Of a DNA stretch of 64,000 bases, positions 38,565 through 47,860 are shown piece by piece. Both the position numbers and the translations under genes were made by a program. The notes under the pieces were generated by a model, which searched no databases, was not told the DNA's origin, and saw nothing but the letters and a program-made list of their open reading frames with translations. How positions within the stretch are numbered: position 1 is the stretch's first letter; each line of letters starts with the position of its first letter. The DNA comes from Rhodoferax sp. (GTDB lineage: Bacteria; Pseudomonadota; Gammaproteobacteria; Burkholderiales; Burkholderiaceae_C), in NCBI RefSeq assembly GCF_028715765.1, contig NZ_JAQURE010000001.1:62001-126000 (forward strand), written 5' to 3'.

Positions 38565-38789
38565 ATGTCCCTGAACCTGCAAGCCCATTTTTTTGAGCCC
38601 GGCAAACGCTACTTTCGCGCCTTCACCCCCGGCGATGATTTTTACGAAGCACTGATTGACACCCACCGCGATTTAAGCGACGAACAAAGCGCCATGGTCA
38701 ACGCCAAGCTGGTGCTGCTGCTGGCCAACCACGTGGGCGACATCAGTGTGCTGCGCGAAGCCATGCAAATCGCCCGAAACGACTCTTAA
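38565..38789 (+). CDS. Small protein, DUF2783-like
   Basis: MSLNLQAHFFEPGKRYFRAFTPGDDFYEALIDTHRDLSDEQSAMVNAKLVLLLANHVGDISVLREAMQIARND. Confidence 0.7.
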   Translation: MSLNLQAHFFEPGKRYFRAFTPGDDFYEALIDTHRDLSDEQSAMVNAKLVLLLANHVGDISVLREAMQIARNDS

Positions 38790-38858
38790 TCAGTTGAGGA
38801 CAGAGCTGGCTCGCCAAGCGTAGCTGCGGTCTGTCCCACAAATAAAAAGGTTTCCCCC

Positions 38859-39398
38859 ATGCACATCCAGAAAATTCACCATGTGGCCTACCGCTGCAAA
38901 GATGCCAAACAAACCGTGGAGTGGTACGGCAAGTACCTCAACATGGCTTTCATCCTGGCGATTGCCGAGAACGAAGTGCCGTCCACCCACGAGCCCGACC
39001 CCTACATGCACGTCTTTCTGGATGCGGGCGGCGGCAATGTGCTGGCGTTTTTTGAGCTGCCTACCAAACCTGAGATGAGCCGCGACCTCAACACCCCAAC
39101 CTGGACGCAGCACCTGGCGATGCAAGTGGCCACGGTCGACGAGTTGCTGGAAACCAAGGCCAAGCTGGAGGCCGATGGCATTGCAGTGGTGGGCCCAACC
39201 GACCACACCATCTTCAAATCGATCTACTTTTTTGACCCGAGTGGCCACCGGCTGGAACTCGCCGCCAACACCGGCACACCCAAGATGGCCAAGCTGCTTG
39301 ACGAGGCCAAATGGGACATGCTCAACGAATGGGCCATCACCAAAAAAGCGCCGCAGCACGCCCGCTGGATGCACGACGGCTCTTATGCCGGGGAGTAA
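38859..39398 (+). CDS. VOC-family (glyoxalase/extradiol dioxygenase fold) protein
   Basis: MHIQKIHHVAYRCKDAKQTVEWYGKYLNM...SIYFFDPSGHRLEL. Confidence 0.85.
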   Translation: MHIQKIHHVAYRCKDAKQTVEWYGKYLNMAFILAIAENEVPSTHEPDPYMHVFLDAGGGNVLAFFELPTKPEMSRDLNTPTWTQHLAMQVATVDELLETKAKLEADGIAVVGPTDHTIFKSIYFFDPSGHRLELAANTGTPKMAKLLDEAKWDMLNEWAITKKAPQHARWMHDGSYAGE

Positions 39399-39404
39399 GC
39401 ACAC

Positions 39405-40430
39405 ATGAAACTTGCCACCCTGAAACAAGGCGGACGCGACGGCACCTTGGTGGTCGTCAACCGCGCTTTGACCCACTGCCGCGCCGTGCCCGCCATTGCC
39501 CGCACCTTGCAAGCGGCGCTGGACGACTGGGAGGCTTGCGAGCCGCAGTTGCGCCAGGTGTATGAGGCCTTGAACAGCGGTGCCTTCAGCAACCCCGATG
39601 TGTTTGACCAGGCCACCTGCCACTCTCCCCTGCCACGCGCCTACCAATGGGCCGATGGCTCGGCCTATGTCAACCATGTGGAGCTGGTGCGCCGCGCCCG
39701 TGGGGCCGAATTGCCGCCCTCGTTCTGGACCGACCCGTTGATGTACCAGGGTGGCTCGGACTCGTTTGTCGGCCCGCGCGACCCGGTGCGTGCCTTGTCC
39801 GAAGACTGGGGCATTGACATGGAAGCTGAAGTGGCGGTGGTCACCGGCGACGTGGCCATGGGCCTTGATGTCGAACAGGCGGCCAAATCGGTGCGCTTGC
39901 TGATGCTGGTCAACGACGTGTCACTGCGCAACCTGATCCCCGGCGAACTTGCCAAGGGCTTTGGCTTCTTCCAGTCCAAACCCGCATCGGCCTTCAGCCC
40001 GGTGGCGGTCACGCCTGACGAACTGGGTGCCATTTGGGCGGACAGCCGGGTGCATCGCCCCTTGACCGTTCACCTGAACGGTGCGCTGTTTGGCCAGCCC
40101 GATGCAGGCACCGACATGGTGTTCAACTTTGCACAACTCATCAGCCACGCCGCCAAAACGCGTGAACTGTGTGCGGGTTCCATCATTGGCTCCGGCACGG
40201 TGTCGAACAAGCAAGGTGGGCTGCAGGGCTCGTCGATTGCCAACGGCGGGGTCGGTTATGGCTGCATTGCCGAGGTGCGGATGTACGAAACCATTGAGAC
40301 CGGCAAGCCGCAAACGCCCTATATGCAGTTTGGGGACAAGGTGCGCATTGAGATGCTGGATGCGCAAGGGGGGTCGATTTTTGGGGCGATTGACCAAATG
40401 GTTGAGCGGTATGGCTCGGTGGGCGCTTGA
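39405..40430 (+). CDS. Fumarylacetoacetate hydrolase family protein
   Basis: GGSDSFVGPRDPVRALSEDWGIDMEAEVAVVTGDV, GSIIGSGTVSNKQGG. Confidence 0.88.
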   Translation: MKLATLKQGGRDGTLVVVNRALTHCRAVPAIARTLQAALDDWEACEPQLRQVYEALNSGAFSNPDVFDQATCHSPLPRAYQWADGSAYVNHVELVRRARGAELPPSFWTDPLMYQGGSDSFVGPRDPVRALSEDWGIDMEAEVAVVTGDVAMGLDVEQAAKSVRLLMLVNDVSLRNLIPGELAKGFGFFQSKPASAFSPVAVTPDELGAIWADSRVHRPLTVHLNGALFGQPDAGTDMVFNFAQLISHAAKTRELCAGSIIGSGTVSNKQGGLQGSSIANGGVGYGCIAEVRMYETIETGKPQTPYMQFGDKVRIEMLDAQGGSIFGAIDQMVERYGSVGA

Positions 40431-40544
40431 GTTCCCGTTGACTCAGTTGCTTCCTCTCAATCCCTATCTTGTGAGCGCCAGCCATGGTTAATTTTTTAGC
40501 TTTTGTAACCCACCATTGCCAAGCCAAACCTCAACCAAATCCAA

Positions 40545-40570
40545 ATTAATTGGAATCTGACCCCCATTAA
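40545..40570. repeat. ATTAATTGGAATCTGACCCCCATTAAT motif, possible REP/RAYT-type remnant
   Basis: AATTGGAATCTGACCCC resembles a motif I recall as dispersed in betaproteobacterial intergenic DNA. Confidence 0.3.
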
Positions 40571-40581
40571 TTTATAACATT

Positions 40582-40621
40582 TGAGCCTCTAGCCCTTATA
40601 CAACAAGCTCAAGCAGCTATC
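40582..40621 (-). repeat. Intergenic palindromic repeat family, copy upstream of paaN
   Basis: complement ATAGCTGCTTGAGCTTGTTGTATAAGGGCTAGAGGCTC. Confidence 0.7.
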
Positions 40622-40657
40622 TTTTTTACTAATTTGATCAAGACACAAAGGCCCCCC

Positions 40658-42325
40658 ATGACCCACCCACTTTTCGAAAAACACCGCGCCAAACTCGAAT
40701 CAGCGTTAGATGCCATCCACACCCGTGGCTACTGGGCCGCCTACAACGAGATGCCCAGCCCCAAGACCTATGGCGAAACCGCTGCGGACGACGGCAAAAA
40801 AGCCTTTGAAGCGCACCTCGGCCAGCAGTTTGACCTGCAGCAGCCCGGCAGCACCGGCTGGCAAGGCGGTGAAAACTCGCCCTATGGCGTGGAGTTGAAC
40901 GTGCAGTACCCGGTGTGCGACATCGAGGCGCTGATTGCGGCGGGCCAGGCCGCCATGACCGGCTGGCAAGCCGCCGGAGTAGAGGGCCGCACGGGGCTGT
41001 GCATCGAGATGCTGGACCGCCTGAACGCACAAAGCTTCGAGATCGGCCACGCGGTGATGATGACCACCGGCCAGGGCTGGATGATGGCGTTTCAGGCCGG
41101 CAGCCCGCACGCGCAAGACCGTGGCCTGGAAACCGTGACCTACGCCTACCGCGAGCAAAGTTTTGTACCGGCTGAGGCCACCTGGGAAAAGCCGCAGGGC
41201 AAAAACCCGCCGCTGGTGATGAAGAAACATTTTCAGATCGTCGGCCGCGGTGTGGCCGTGGTGGTGGGGTGTGGCACTTTCCCCACCTGGAACACTTACC
41301 CGGGAATGTTTGCCGCGCTGGCCACTGGCAACGCGGTGATTGTCAAACCGCACCCCAATGCGATTCTGCCCGCAGCCATCACCGTGCGCACCCTTCGTGC
41401 GGTATTGGCCGAGCACGGCATCGACCCCAACCTGGTCACCTTGTGCGTGCCGAACCAGCCCGAAACCACGCAAGCACTGGTGACCCACCCGGCGGTCAAG
41501 TCGGTGGACTTCACCGGGGGCAATGTGTTTGGCCAGTGGCTCATTGACCACTGCCGCCAGGCGCAGGTGTATGCCGAACTGGCTGGCATCAACAACGTGG
41601 TGATCGACTCCACCGACGCGTACAAACCCATGCTGCGCAACCTGGCGTTCACCCTGTCGCTGTATTCCGGCCAGATGTGCACCACCTCGCAGGCGCTGTT
41701 GGTACCTGCGGGCGGCATTGACACCGAAGACGGCCACAAGAGTTATGACGAGGTGTGTGCGGACTTGGCGCGTGCCATTGAAGGCTTTCTGGCCAAGCCC
41801 GAAGTGGCTTGTGCCGTGCTGGGCGCGGTGCAGTCGGCCGACACGCTGGCGCGTATTGCGCTGGCAGAGGGTGGCTCCTTGGGCCGCGTGCTGCTGGCTT
41901 CCAAAAAGCTCGACAACCCCGATTTCCCCAAGGCACAAGTGCGCACGCCGGTGCTGCTGGCCTGCGATGCAGCAGACGAATCTGCTTACCTGGAAGAGCG
42001 TTTTGGCCCAATCACCTTTGTCGTGAAAGTAGCCGACACCGCCGCTGCCATTGCTTTGTCGGAGCGCGTCATTGCCACCCACGGCGCACTCACCGCCGGT
42101 ATTTACTCCACCCGCCCGGAAGTCATTGAAGCCATGACGGCGGCCACCTGGCGCGCCAAAGTGGCGCTGTCCATCAATCTGACCGGTGCGGTGTTTGTCA
42201 ACCAGTCGGCCGCGTTCTCGGATTACCACGGCACTGGCGGCAACCCGGCGGCCAACGCCTCGTATTCGGACTCGGCTTTTGTGGCCAACCGTTTCCGCGT
42301 GGTGCAGCGCCGTTATCACGTCTAA
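40658..42325 (+). CDS. paaN: Phenylacetic acid degradation protein PaaN (aldehyde dehydrogenase)
   Basis: RGYWAAYNEMPSPKTYGE..., VVVGCGTFPTWNTYPGMFAALATGNAVIVKPHPNAILP. Confidence 0.9.
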   Translation: MTHPLFEKHRAKLESALDAIHTRGYWAAYNEMPSPKTYGETAADDGKKAFEAHLGQQFDLQQPGSTGWQGGENSPYGVELNVQYPVCDIEALIAAGQAAMTGWQAAGVEGRTGLCIEMLDRLNAQSFEIGHAVMMTTGQGWMMAFQAGSPHAQDRGLETVTYAYREQSFVPAEATWEKPQGKNPPLVMKKHFQIVGRGVAVVVGCGTFPTWNTYPGMFAALATGNAVIVKPHPNAILPAAITVRTLRAVLAEHGIDPNLVTLCVPNQPETTQALVTHPAVKSVDFTGGNVFGQWLIDHCRQAQVYAELAGINNVVIDSTDAYKPMLRNLAFTLSLYSGQMCTTSQALLVPAGGIDTEDGHKSYDEVCADLARAIEGFLAKPEVACAVLGAVQSADTLARIALAEGGSLGRVLLASKKLDNPDFPKAQVRTPVLLACDAADESAYLEERFGPITFVVKVADTAAAIALSERVIATHGALTAGIYSTRPEVIEAMTAATWRAKVALSINLTGAVFVNQSAAFSDYHGTGGNPAANASYSDSAFVANRFRVVQRRYHV

Positions 42326-42334
42326 GGCCGCACC

Positions 42335-43126
42335 ATGACCTACCAGAACATTCGTTTTGAAGCCCAAGACGGCATCGCCCGCCTGACGCTGAATCGCCCC
42401 GACAAACTCAACAGTTTTACCGGCGCCATGCACGCTGAATTGCGCAGCGCGCTTGATGTGGTGCAAACCGACAAAAGCATCCGTGTGCTGGTCATCACCG
42501 GTGCGGGCCGCGGCTTTTGCGCCGGGCAAGACCTGGCCGACCCCGACATGACGGTGGGCCATTTGCAGCCCGATATTGGTGCCGTGGTGGAGCAACATTA
42601 CAAGCCATTGATTCTGGCACTGCAAAACCTGCGGGTGCCCACGGTAGCAGCGGTCAATGGCGTCGCTGCTGGTGCAGGTTGCAGCCTGGCGCTGGCCTGT
42701 GACCTGGTGATTGCTGCCAAATCGGCCTCGTTTTTGCAGGCCTTCAGCAAAATCGGCCTGATTCCCGACACCGGTGGCACCTGGTTTTTGCCACAGCGCG
42801 TGGGCATGGCCCGCGCTCTTGGGTTGGCGATGCTGGCCGACAAATTGCCTGCCGAAAAAGCCGAAGCATGGGGCCTGATCTGGCAGGCCGTGGACGACGC
42901 CGAGCTCACCTCCACCGTGAACCAGCTGGCCGCGCAGTTGGCGCAGATGCCGACCCGCGCGCTGGTCGCCACCCGGCTGGCCATGCACGCGGCACCCAAC
43001 CACACGCTGGAACAACAACTCGGTTTTGAAGCCGGTTTCATGCGCGAGCTGGGCTGGCGCGACGACTTCAAGGAAGGCGTGGCCGCTTTCCAGCAAAAGC
43101 GCGCGCCCAAATTCACCGGTAACTGA
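42335..43126 (+). CDS. paaG: Ring 1,2-epoxyphenylacetyl-CoA isomerase
   Basis: crotonase fold, GAGRGFCAGQDLADPDMT, FSKIGLIPDTGGTWFLPQRVG. Confidence 0.9.
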   Translation: MTYQNIRFEAQDGIARLTLNRPDKLNSFTGAMHAELRSALDVVQTDKSIRVLVITGAGRGFCAGQDLADPDMTVGHLQPDIGAVVEQHYKPLILALQNLRVPTVAAVNGVAAGAGCSLALACDLVIAAKSASFLQAFSKIGLIPDTGGTWFLPQRVGMARALGLAMLADKLPAEKAEAWGLIWQAVDDAELTSTVNQLAAQLAQMPTRALVATRLAMHAAPNHTLEQQLGFEAGFMRELGWRDDFKEGVAAFQQKRAPKFTGN

Positions 43127-43132
43127 ACCGCC

Positions 43133-44656
43133 ATGACACAAGCGCTTTCAACCCAAGCCGTGGTCGCTGTCATTGGCGCGGGCGCCATGGGGGCCGGTAT
43201 TGCCCAGGTGGCGGCCACCGCCGGGCACACCGTCAAGCTGCTCGACAACCGCCCTGGCGCTGCGGTTCAAGCGATTGACGGCATTTGCGCCCAGTTTGAA
43301 AAATTGGCGGCCAAAGGCAAGCTCACATTGGAGGCGGCTCAGGCGGCAGGCGCGCGCCTGCAGGCGGCCGAACAAGTGGCTGACCTGGCTGATGCGGCCC
43401 TGGTGGTGGAAGCCATTGTGGAAAATTTGCAGGTCAAGCAAACGCTGTTCAAAGAGCTGGAAGCCGTGGTGTCTGAGGCCTGCATTCTGGCCAGCAACAC
43501 CTCGTCGATTTCCATCACCGCCATTGGCGCGGCGCTGAAACACCCACAACGCCTGGCAGGGCTGCACTTTTTCAACCCAGCCCCGCTGATGGCGCTGGTC
43601 GAGGTGGTGTCCGGCCTGGCGACCGAGCGGGACGTGGCCAACACCTTGTTTGCCACGGCTGCCGCCTGGGGCAAAACCCCGGTGCACGCCAAGTCCACGC
43701 CCGGTTTCATCGTCAACCGTGTCGCGCGCCCGTATTACGCCGAAGCCTTGCGCGTGTTGACCGAGGGCGGGGCCGATTGCGCCACGCTCGATGCGTGTTG
43801 CCGCGAGGCCGGTGGCTTTCGCATGGGGCCGTTTGAGCTGATGGACATGATTGGCCATGACGTCAATTTTGCCGTGACCAACTCGGTCTGGCGCGCGTTT
43901 TTCAATGACCCACGCTTTTTGCCCTCATTGGTGCAACAAGAGATGGTCGATGCCGGTTTTCTGGGCAAAAAATCGGGCCGGGGTTTTTACAACTACCAGG
44001 ACGGCGCCAGCAAACCGCTGCCCGACAGCGTGCCAGCGCAAGACCTGCCCCATGACATCGTGGTGTATGGGCCATCTGCCGCGGCCCGTGCGCTGGCAAC
44101 GCGCTTGCAAACCCACAACGTCAGCTTCACCCAAGCGCAGGCGATGGGCGACGCGCTGGCCACTGCGGGCGGCGCCACCCTGCGCGTGACCGATGGCCGC
44201 AGCGCCACCCGCTGCGCCTTTGACACCCACACGCCCAACACCGTGCTGATCGATTTGGCGCTGGACTATGCCAAAGCCACCCGGCTGGCCGTGAGTGTGG
44301 CCGCCCAATGCGACAGCGCGGCCGCCCACAGCGCCATGGGTCTGCTGCAAGCAGCAGGGTTTGCCGTGTCGCAGCTGCAAGACATCCCCGGCCTGATCGT
44401 CATGCGCACGGTGGCCATGCTGGCCAATGAGGCAGCGGATGCCGTCAACCAGGGCGTGTGTGACGCAGCCGCGGTGGACACCGCCATGCGCCTGGGTGTC
44501 AATTACCCGTGTGGCCCGCTGGCCTGGGCCAACGCCATGGGTTTGCCACAAGTCAGCACCGTGCTGGCTCATCTGGCGCAAACCTATGGCGAAGACCGCT
44601 ACCGCACCTCGCCCCTGATTCAACAGCAACTTTATGCCGCAAAGGTGTTTTCATGA
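43133..44656 (+). CDS. paaH: 3-hydroxyacyl-CoA dehydrogenase, PaaH/PaaC type
   Basis: VIGAGAMGAGIAQVAATAGHTV, LHFFNPAPLMALVEVVSGLAT, 507 aa. Confidence 0.92.
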   Translation: MTQALSTQAVVAVIGAGAMGAGIAQVAATAGHTVKLLDNRPGAAVQAIDGICAQFEKLAAKGKLTLEAAQAAGARLQAAEQVADLADAALVVEAIVENLQVKQTLFKELEAVVSEACILASNTSSISITAIGAALKHPQRLAGLHFFNPAPLMALVEVVSGLATERDVANTLFATAAAWGKTPVHAKSTPGFIVNRVARPYYAEALRVLTEGGADCATLDACCREAGGFRMGPFELMDMIGHDVNFAVTNSVWRAFFNDPRFLPSLVQQEMVDAGFLGKKSGRGFYNYQDGASKPLPDSVPAQDLPHDIVVYGPSAAARALATRLQTHNVSFTQAQAMGDALATAGGATLRVTDGRSATRCAFDTHTPNTVLIDLALDYAKATRLAVSVAAQCDSAAAHSAMGLLQAAGFAVSQLQDIPGLIVMRTVAMLANEAADAVNQGVCDAAAVDTAMRLGVNYPCGPLAWANAMGLPQVSTVLAHLAQTYGEDRYRTSPLIQQQLYAAKVFS

Positions 44657-45117
44657 CCGATTCATACGCCAACCCGCAAGCACTGGCTGATGCCGTGACC
44701 CAGGCCATGTGGTCGCGCGACCATGCTGCCCAAGGCCTGGCCCTGCAAATGCTCAGCGTCAAACCGGGCTACGCTCTGTTGGCCATGTCAGTGCGTGGCG
44801 ACATGGTCAACGGGCACGGCATTTGTCACGGCGGTTTCATGTTCGCCCTGGCCGACACAGCCTTTGCCTACGCCTGCAACAGCTACAACCAGAACACCGT
44901 GGCCTCAAGTTGCAACATCGACTTTCTGGCACCCGCACGCGAAGGCGATGTGCTGGAAGCCGAAGCGGTGGAGCGCTCGCTGTCGGGCCGCACCGGTGTC
45001 TATGACATCACGGTGCGCACCCGCAGCGGCAAAACCATTGCCTTGTTTCGCGGGAAAAGCTACCGTATCAAAGGCGAGGTGATTGCCGGCTTTGAACAAG
45101 CCGATGCCAGCGCCTGA
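44653..45117 (+). CDS. paaI: Hydroxyphenylacetyl-CoA thioesterase PaaI
   Basis: GHGICHGGFMFALADTAFAYACNSYN; ATGA overlap with paaH. Confidence 0.92.
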   Translation: MTDSYANPQALADAVTQAMWSRDHAAQGLALQMLSVKPGYALLAMSVRGDMVNGHGICHGGFMFALADTAFAYACNSYNQNTVASSCNIDFLAPAREGDVLEAEAVERSLSGRTGVYDITVRTRSGKTIALFRGKSYRIKGEVIAGFEQADASA

Positions 45118-45176
45118 GCTGCCGCCACGCGGCACCCGATTCACATCACAACACATCCAAACCCGAGGAGACTGAC

Positions 45177-46502
45177 ATGACCGCCAAACACCCCCAGCCC
45201 GGTGAACTCGACCCCATTGAAACCGCCAGCCGCGACGAAATCAGCGCCTTGCAACTGCAGCGCCTGAAGTGGTCACTGCAACACGCCTACGACAACGTGC
45301 CGTTTCACAAGGCCGCTTTTGATGCCAAGGGGGTGCACCCGAGCGACCTGAAAACCCTGGCCGACCTGGCCCGGTTTCCGTTCATGACCAAAACCGCCCT
45401 GCGCGACCACTACCCGTTTGGCCTGTTTGCCGTGCCGCAAAACAAGGTGGCGCGGCTGCATGCCTCCAGCGGCACCACCGGCAAATCCATTGTGGTCGGC
45501 TACACGCTCAAAGACATTGACAACTGGGCCAACCTGGTGGCGCGCTCGATTCGCGCCGCCGGTGGCCGCGCCGGCGACATGTTGCACAACGCCTACGGCT
45601 ACGGCATGTTCACCGGCGGCCTGGGCGCGCACTACGGCGCCGAGCGGCTGGGTTGCACGGTGGTGCCGATGTCGGGTGGCCAGACTGAAAAGCAGGTTCA
45701 GCAGATCATTGACTTCCAGCCGCAAATCATCATGGTCACACCCAGTTATTCGCTGGTGATTGCCGAAGAGTTTGAGCGCCAAGGCATCACGCCGGAGCAG
45801 ATTTCACTGAAGATCGGCATCTTCGGCGCGGAGCCCTGGGGCGAGGGCATGCGCGCTGAAATCGAACGCAAACTGGGGCTGGATGCCATCGACATCTACG
45901 GCTTGACCGAGGTCATGGGCCCAGGCGTGGCGTGTGAGTGTATCGAGTCCAAAGACGGCCCGGTGATCTGGGAAGACCATTTCTACCCCGAAGTCATCAA
46001 CCCGGAAACCGGCGAAGTGGTGGCCGATGGCGAAGACGGCGAACTGGTGTTCACGTCCCTCACCAAAGAGGCTTTCCCGGTGATTCGTTACCGCACCCGC
46101 GACCTGACGCGCCTGCTGCCGCCCACCTCACGGGCGTTCCGGCGCATGGGCAAGATCACCGGGCGCAGTGACGACATGCTGATCGTGCGTGGTGTGAATG
46201 TGTTTCCGACGCAAATCGAAGAACAAATATTGCGCGACAAGCGGCTCTCAGGCAATTACCAGATTCAGCTCAGCCGCGACGGCCACCTGGACAACGTGGA
46301 AGTGCGTTGTGAGCTGCAACGCGAAGCGGCGGCACAGCTGTCCCCGGCGGATGTGGCGCTGGTTGCCAGAGAGCTGCAACACCACATCAAAACCATCATC
46401 GGCATCACCACCAAGGTCAGCGTGCTACCCCCTGAGGCGATACCGCGCACGCTGGTAGGCAAAGCGCGCCGGGTGATTGACGAGCGGCCCAAACAGCTGT
46501 GA
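45177..46502 (+). CDS. paaK: Phenylacetate-CoA ligase
   Basis: LHASSGTTGKSIVVGYTLKDIDNWANLVARS, DIYGLTEVMGPGVACEC. Confidence 0.96.
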   Translation: MTAKHPQPGELDPIETASRDEISALQLQRLKWSLQHAYDNVPFHKAAFDAKGVHPSDLKTLADLARFPFMTKTALRDHYPFGLFAVPQNKVARLHASSGTTGKSIVVGYTLKDIDNWANLVARSIRAAGGRAGDMLHNAYGYGMFTGGLGAHYGAERLGCTVVPMSGGQTEKQVQQIIDFQPQIIMVTPSYSLVIAEEFERQGITPEQISLKIGIFGAEPWGEGMRAEIERKLGLDAIDIYGLTEVMGPGVACECIESKDGPVIWEDHFYPEVINPETGEVVADGEDGELVFTSLTKEAFPVIRYRTRDLTRLLPPTSRAFRRMGKITGRSDDMLIVRGVNVFPTQIEEQILRDKRLSGNYQIQLSRDGHLDNVEVRCELQREAAAQLSPADVALVARELQHHIKTIIGITTKVSVLPPEAIPRTLVGKARRVIDERPKQL

Positions 46503-46523
46503 GCCTCCTTACCACAGTTTTAT

Positions 46524-46571
46524 AAGCCTTTTAGTGCTCTAGCCCTTATGAAATAAGCGTGAGTAGCTATT
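46524..46571 (-). repeat. Intergenic palindromic repeat family, copy between paaK and thiolase
   Basis: complement AATAGCTACTCACGCTTATTTCATAAGGGCTAGAGCACTAAAAGGCTT; closely matches copy 1 at both ends. Confidence 0.7.
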
Positions 46572-46608
46572 ATTTTTGATTAACAGGACGTGACTTGTCA
46601 CGCAACGT

Positions 46609-47814
46609 ATGACCGAAGCCTTTATTTGCGATGCCATTCGCACCCCGATTGGCCGCTACGGCGGTGCGCTGGCCAGTGTGCGCGCCGACGACCTGGCCGC
46701 CATCCCGCTCAAAGCCCTGATGGCGCGCAACCCCCAGGTCAACTGGGCCAGCGTGGACGACATCATCTATGGCTGTGCCAACCAGGCCGGTGAAGACAAC
46801 CGCAACGTGGCGCGCATGGCGGGCTTGTTGGCGGGCCTGCCGGTAGAAGTGCCGGGCACCACCGTGAACCGGCTCTGTGGCTCATCGATGGATGCCGTGG
46901 GCATGGCGGCACGCGCCATCAAGTCGGGTGAGACCGATTTGATGATTGTCGGTGGTGTGGAAAGCATGTCGCGTGCGCCCTTTGTCATGGCCAAGGCCGA
47001 GTCGGCCTGGTCGCGCAGTGCCGCCATGTTTGACACCACCATTGGCTGGCGCTTTCCCAACCCGCTGATGAAGCAGCTGTACGACACGCACTCCATGCCG
47101 CAAACAGCCGACAACGTGGCCGCCGACTTTCACATCTCGCGCGCCGACCAGGATGCCTTTGCGCTGCGCTCGCAGCAGCGCTGGGCGGCTGCCCACGCGG
47201 CCGGGCGCTTTGCTGATGAGCTGGTGCCGGTGCACATCGCGCGCAAAAAAGCTGACCCGCTGGTGGTGGACACCGACGAACACCCCCGCCCCGAAACCAC
47301 GCTGGCCATGCTGGCCAAGCTCAAGGGGGTCAACGGCCCCGAGCTAAGCGTGACGGCCGGCAACTCCTCCGGCGTGAACGATGGTGCCTGCGCGCTGTTG
47401 CTGGCCAACGAAGCCACTGCCCGCGCCAACGGATTGACCCCGCGCGCCCGCATTGTGGCCATGGCAGCCGCTGGCGTGGCCCCGCGCATCATGGGGTTTG
47501 GCCCGGCCCCGGCCGTGCGCAAGGTGCTGGCCAAAGCAGGTTTGACGCTGGCGCAGATGGACGTGATTGAACTCAATGAAGCCTTTGCCGCGCAAAGTTT
47601 GGCGGTCTTGCGTGACCTCGGTTTGCGGGACGACGAGGAAAAAGTCAACCCCAATGGCGGCGCCATTGCCATGGGTCATCCTTTGGGCATGAGCGGTGGC
47701 CGTTTGGTGACCACCGCCATGGTTGAACTGGCACGGCGTGGCGGGCGTTATGCGCTTTGCACGATGTGTATTGGTGTGGGGCAAGGCATTGCCCTGGTGA
47801 TAGAGCGCGTGTGA
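46609..47814 (+). CDS. 3-oxoadipyl-CoA thiolase
   Basis: EAFICDAIRTPIGRYGGALASVRADDLAAIPLKAL, TTVNRLCGSSMDAVGMAARAI, CIGVGQGIALVIERV. Confidence 0.93.
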   Translation: MTEAFICDAIRTPIGRYGGALASVRADDLAAIPLKALMARNPQVNWASVDDIIYGCANQAGEDNRNVARMAGLLAGLPVEVPGTTVNRLCGSSMDAVGMAARAIKSGETDLMIVGGVESMSRAPFVMAKAESAWSRSAAMFDTTIGWRFPNPLMKQLYDTHSMPQTADNVAADFHISRADQDAFALRSQQRWAAAHAAGRFADELVPVHIARKKADPLVVDTDEHPRPETTLAMLAKLKGVNGPELSVTAGNSSGVNDGACALLLANEATARANGLTPRARIVAMAAAGVAPRIMGFGPAPAVRKVLAKAGLTLAQMDVIELNEAFAAQSLAVLRDLGLRDDEEKVNPNGGAIAMGHPLGMSGGRLVTTAMVELARRGGRYALCTMCIGVGQGIALVIERV

Positions 47815-47860
47815 TCCGGCAACGGAATGAAAATTTTTTAACCCTGTAGGAGACAAAACC

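Noticed and set aside
40706-43141. 811-aa minus-strand ORF
   Set aside because: Fully antisense to paaN and paaG, low-complexity His/Gly/Arg/Val-rich translation without recognisable motifs; a shadow ORF expected from high-GC codon bias.
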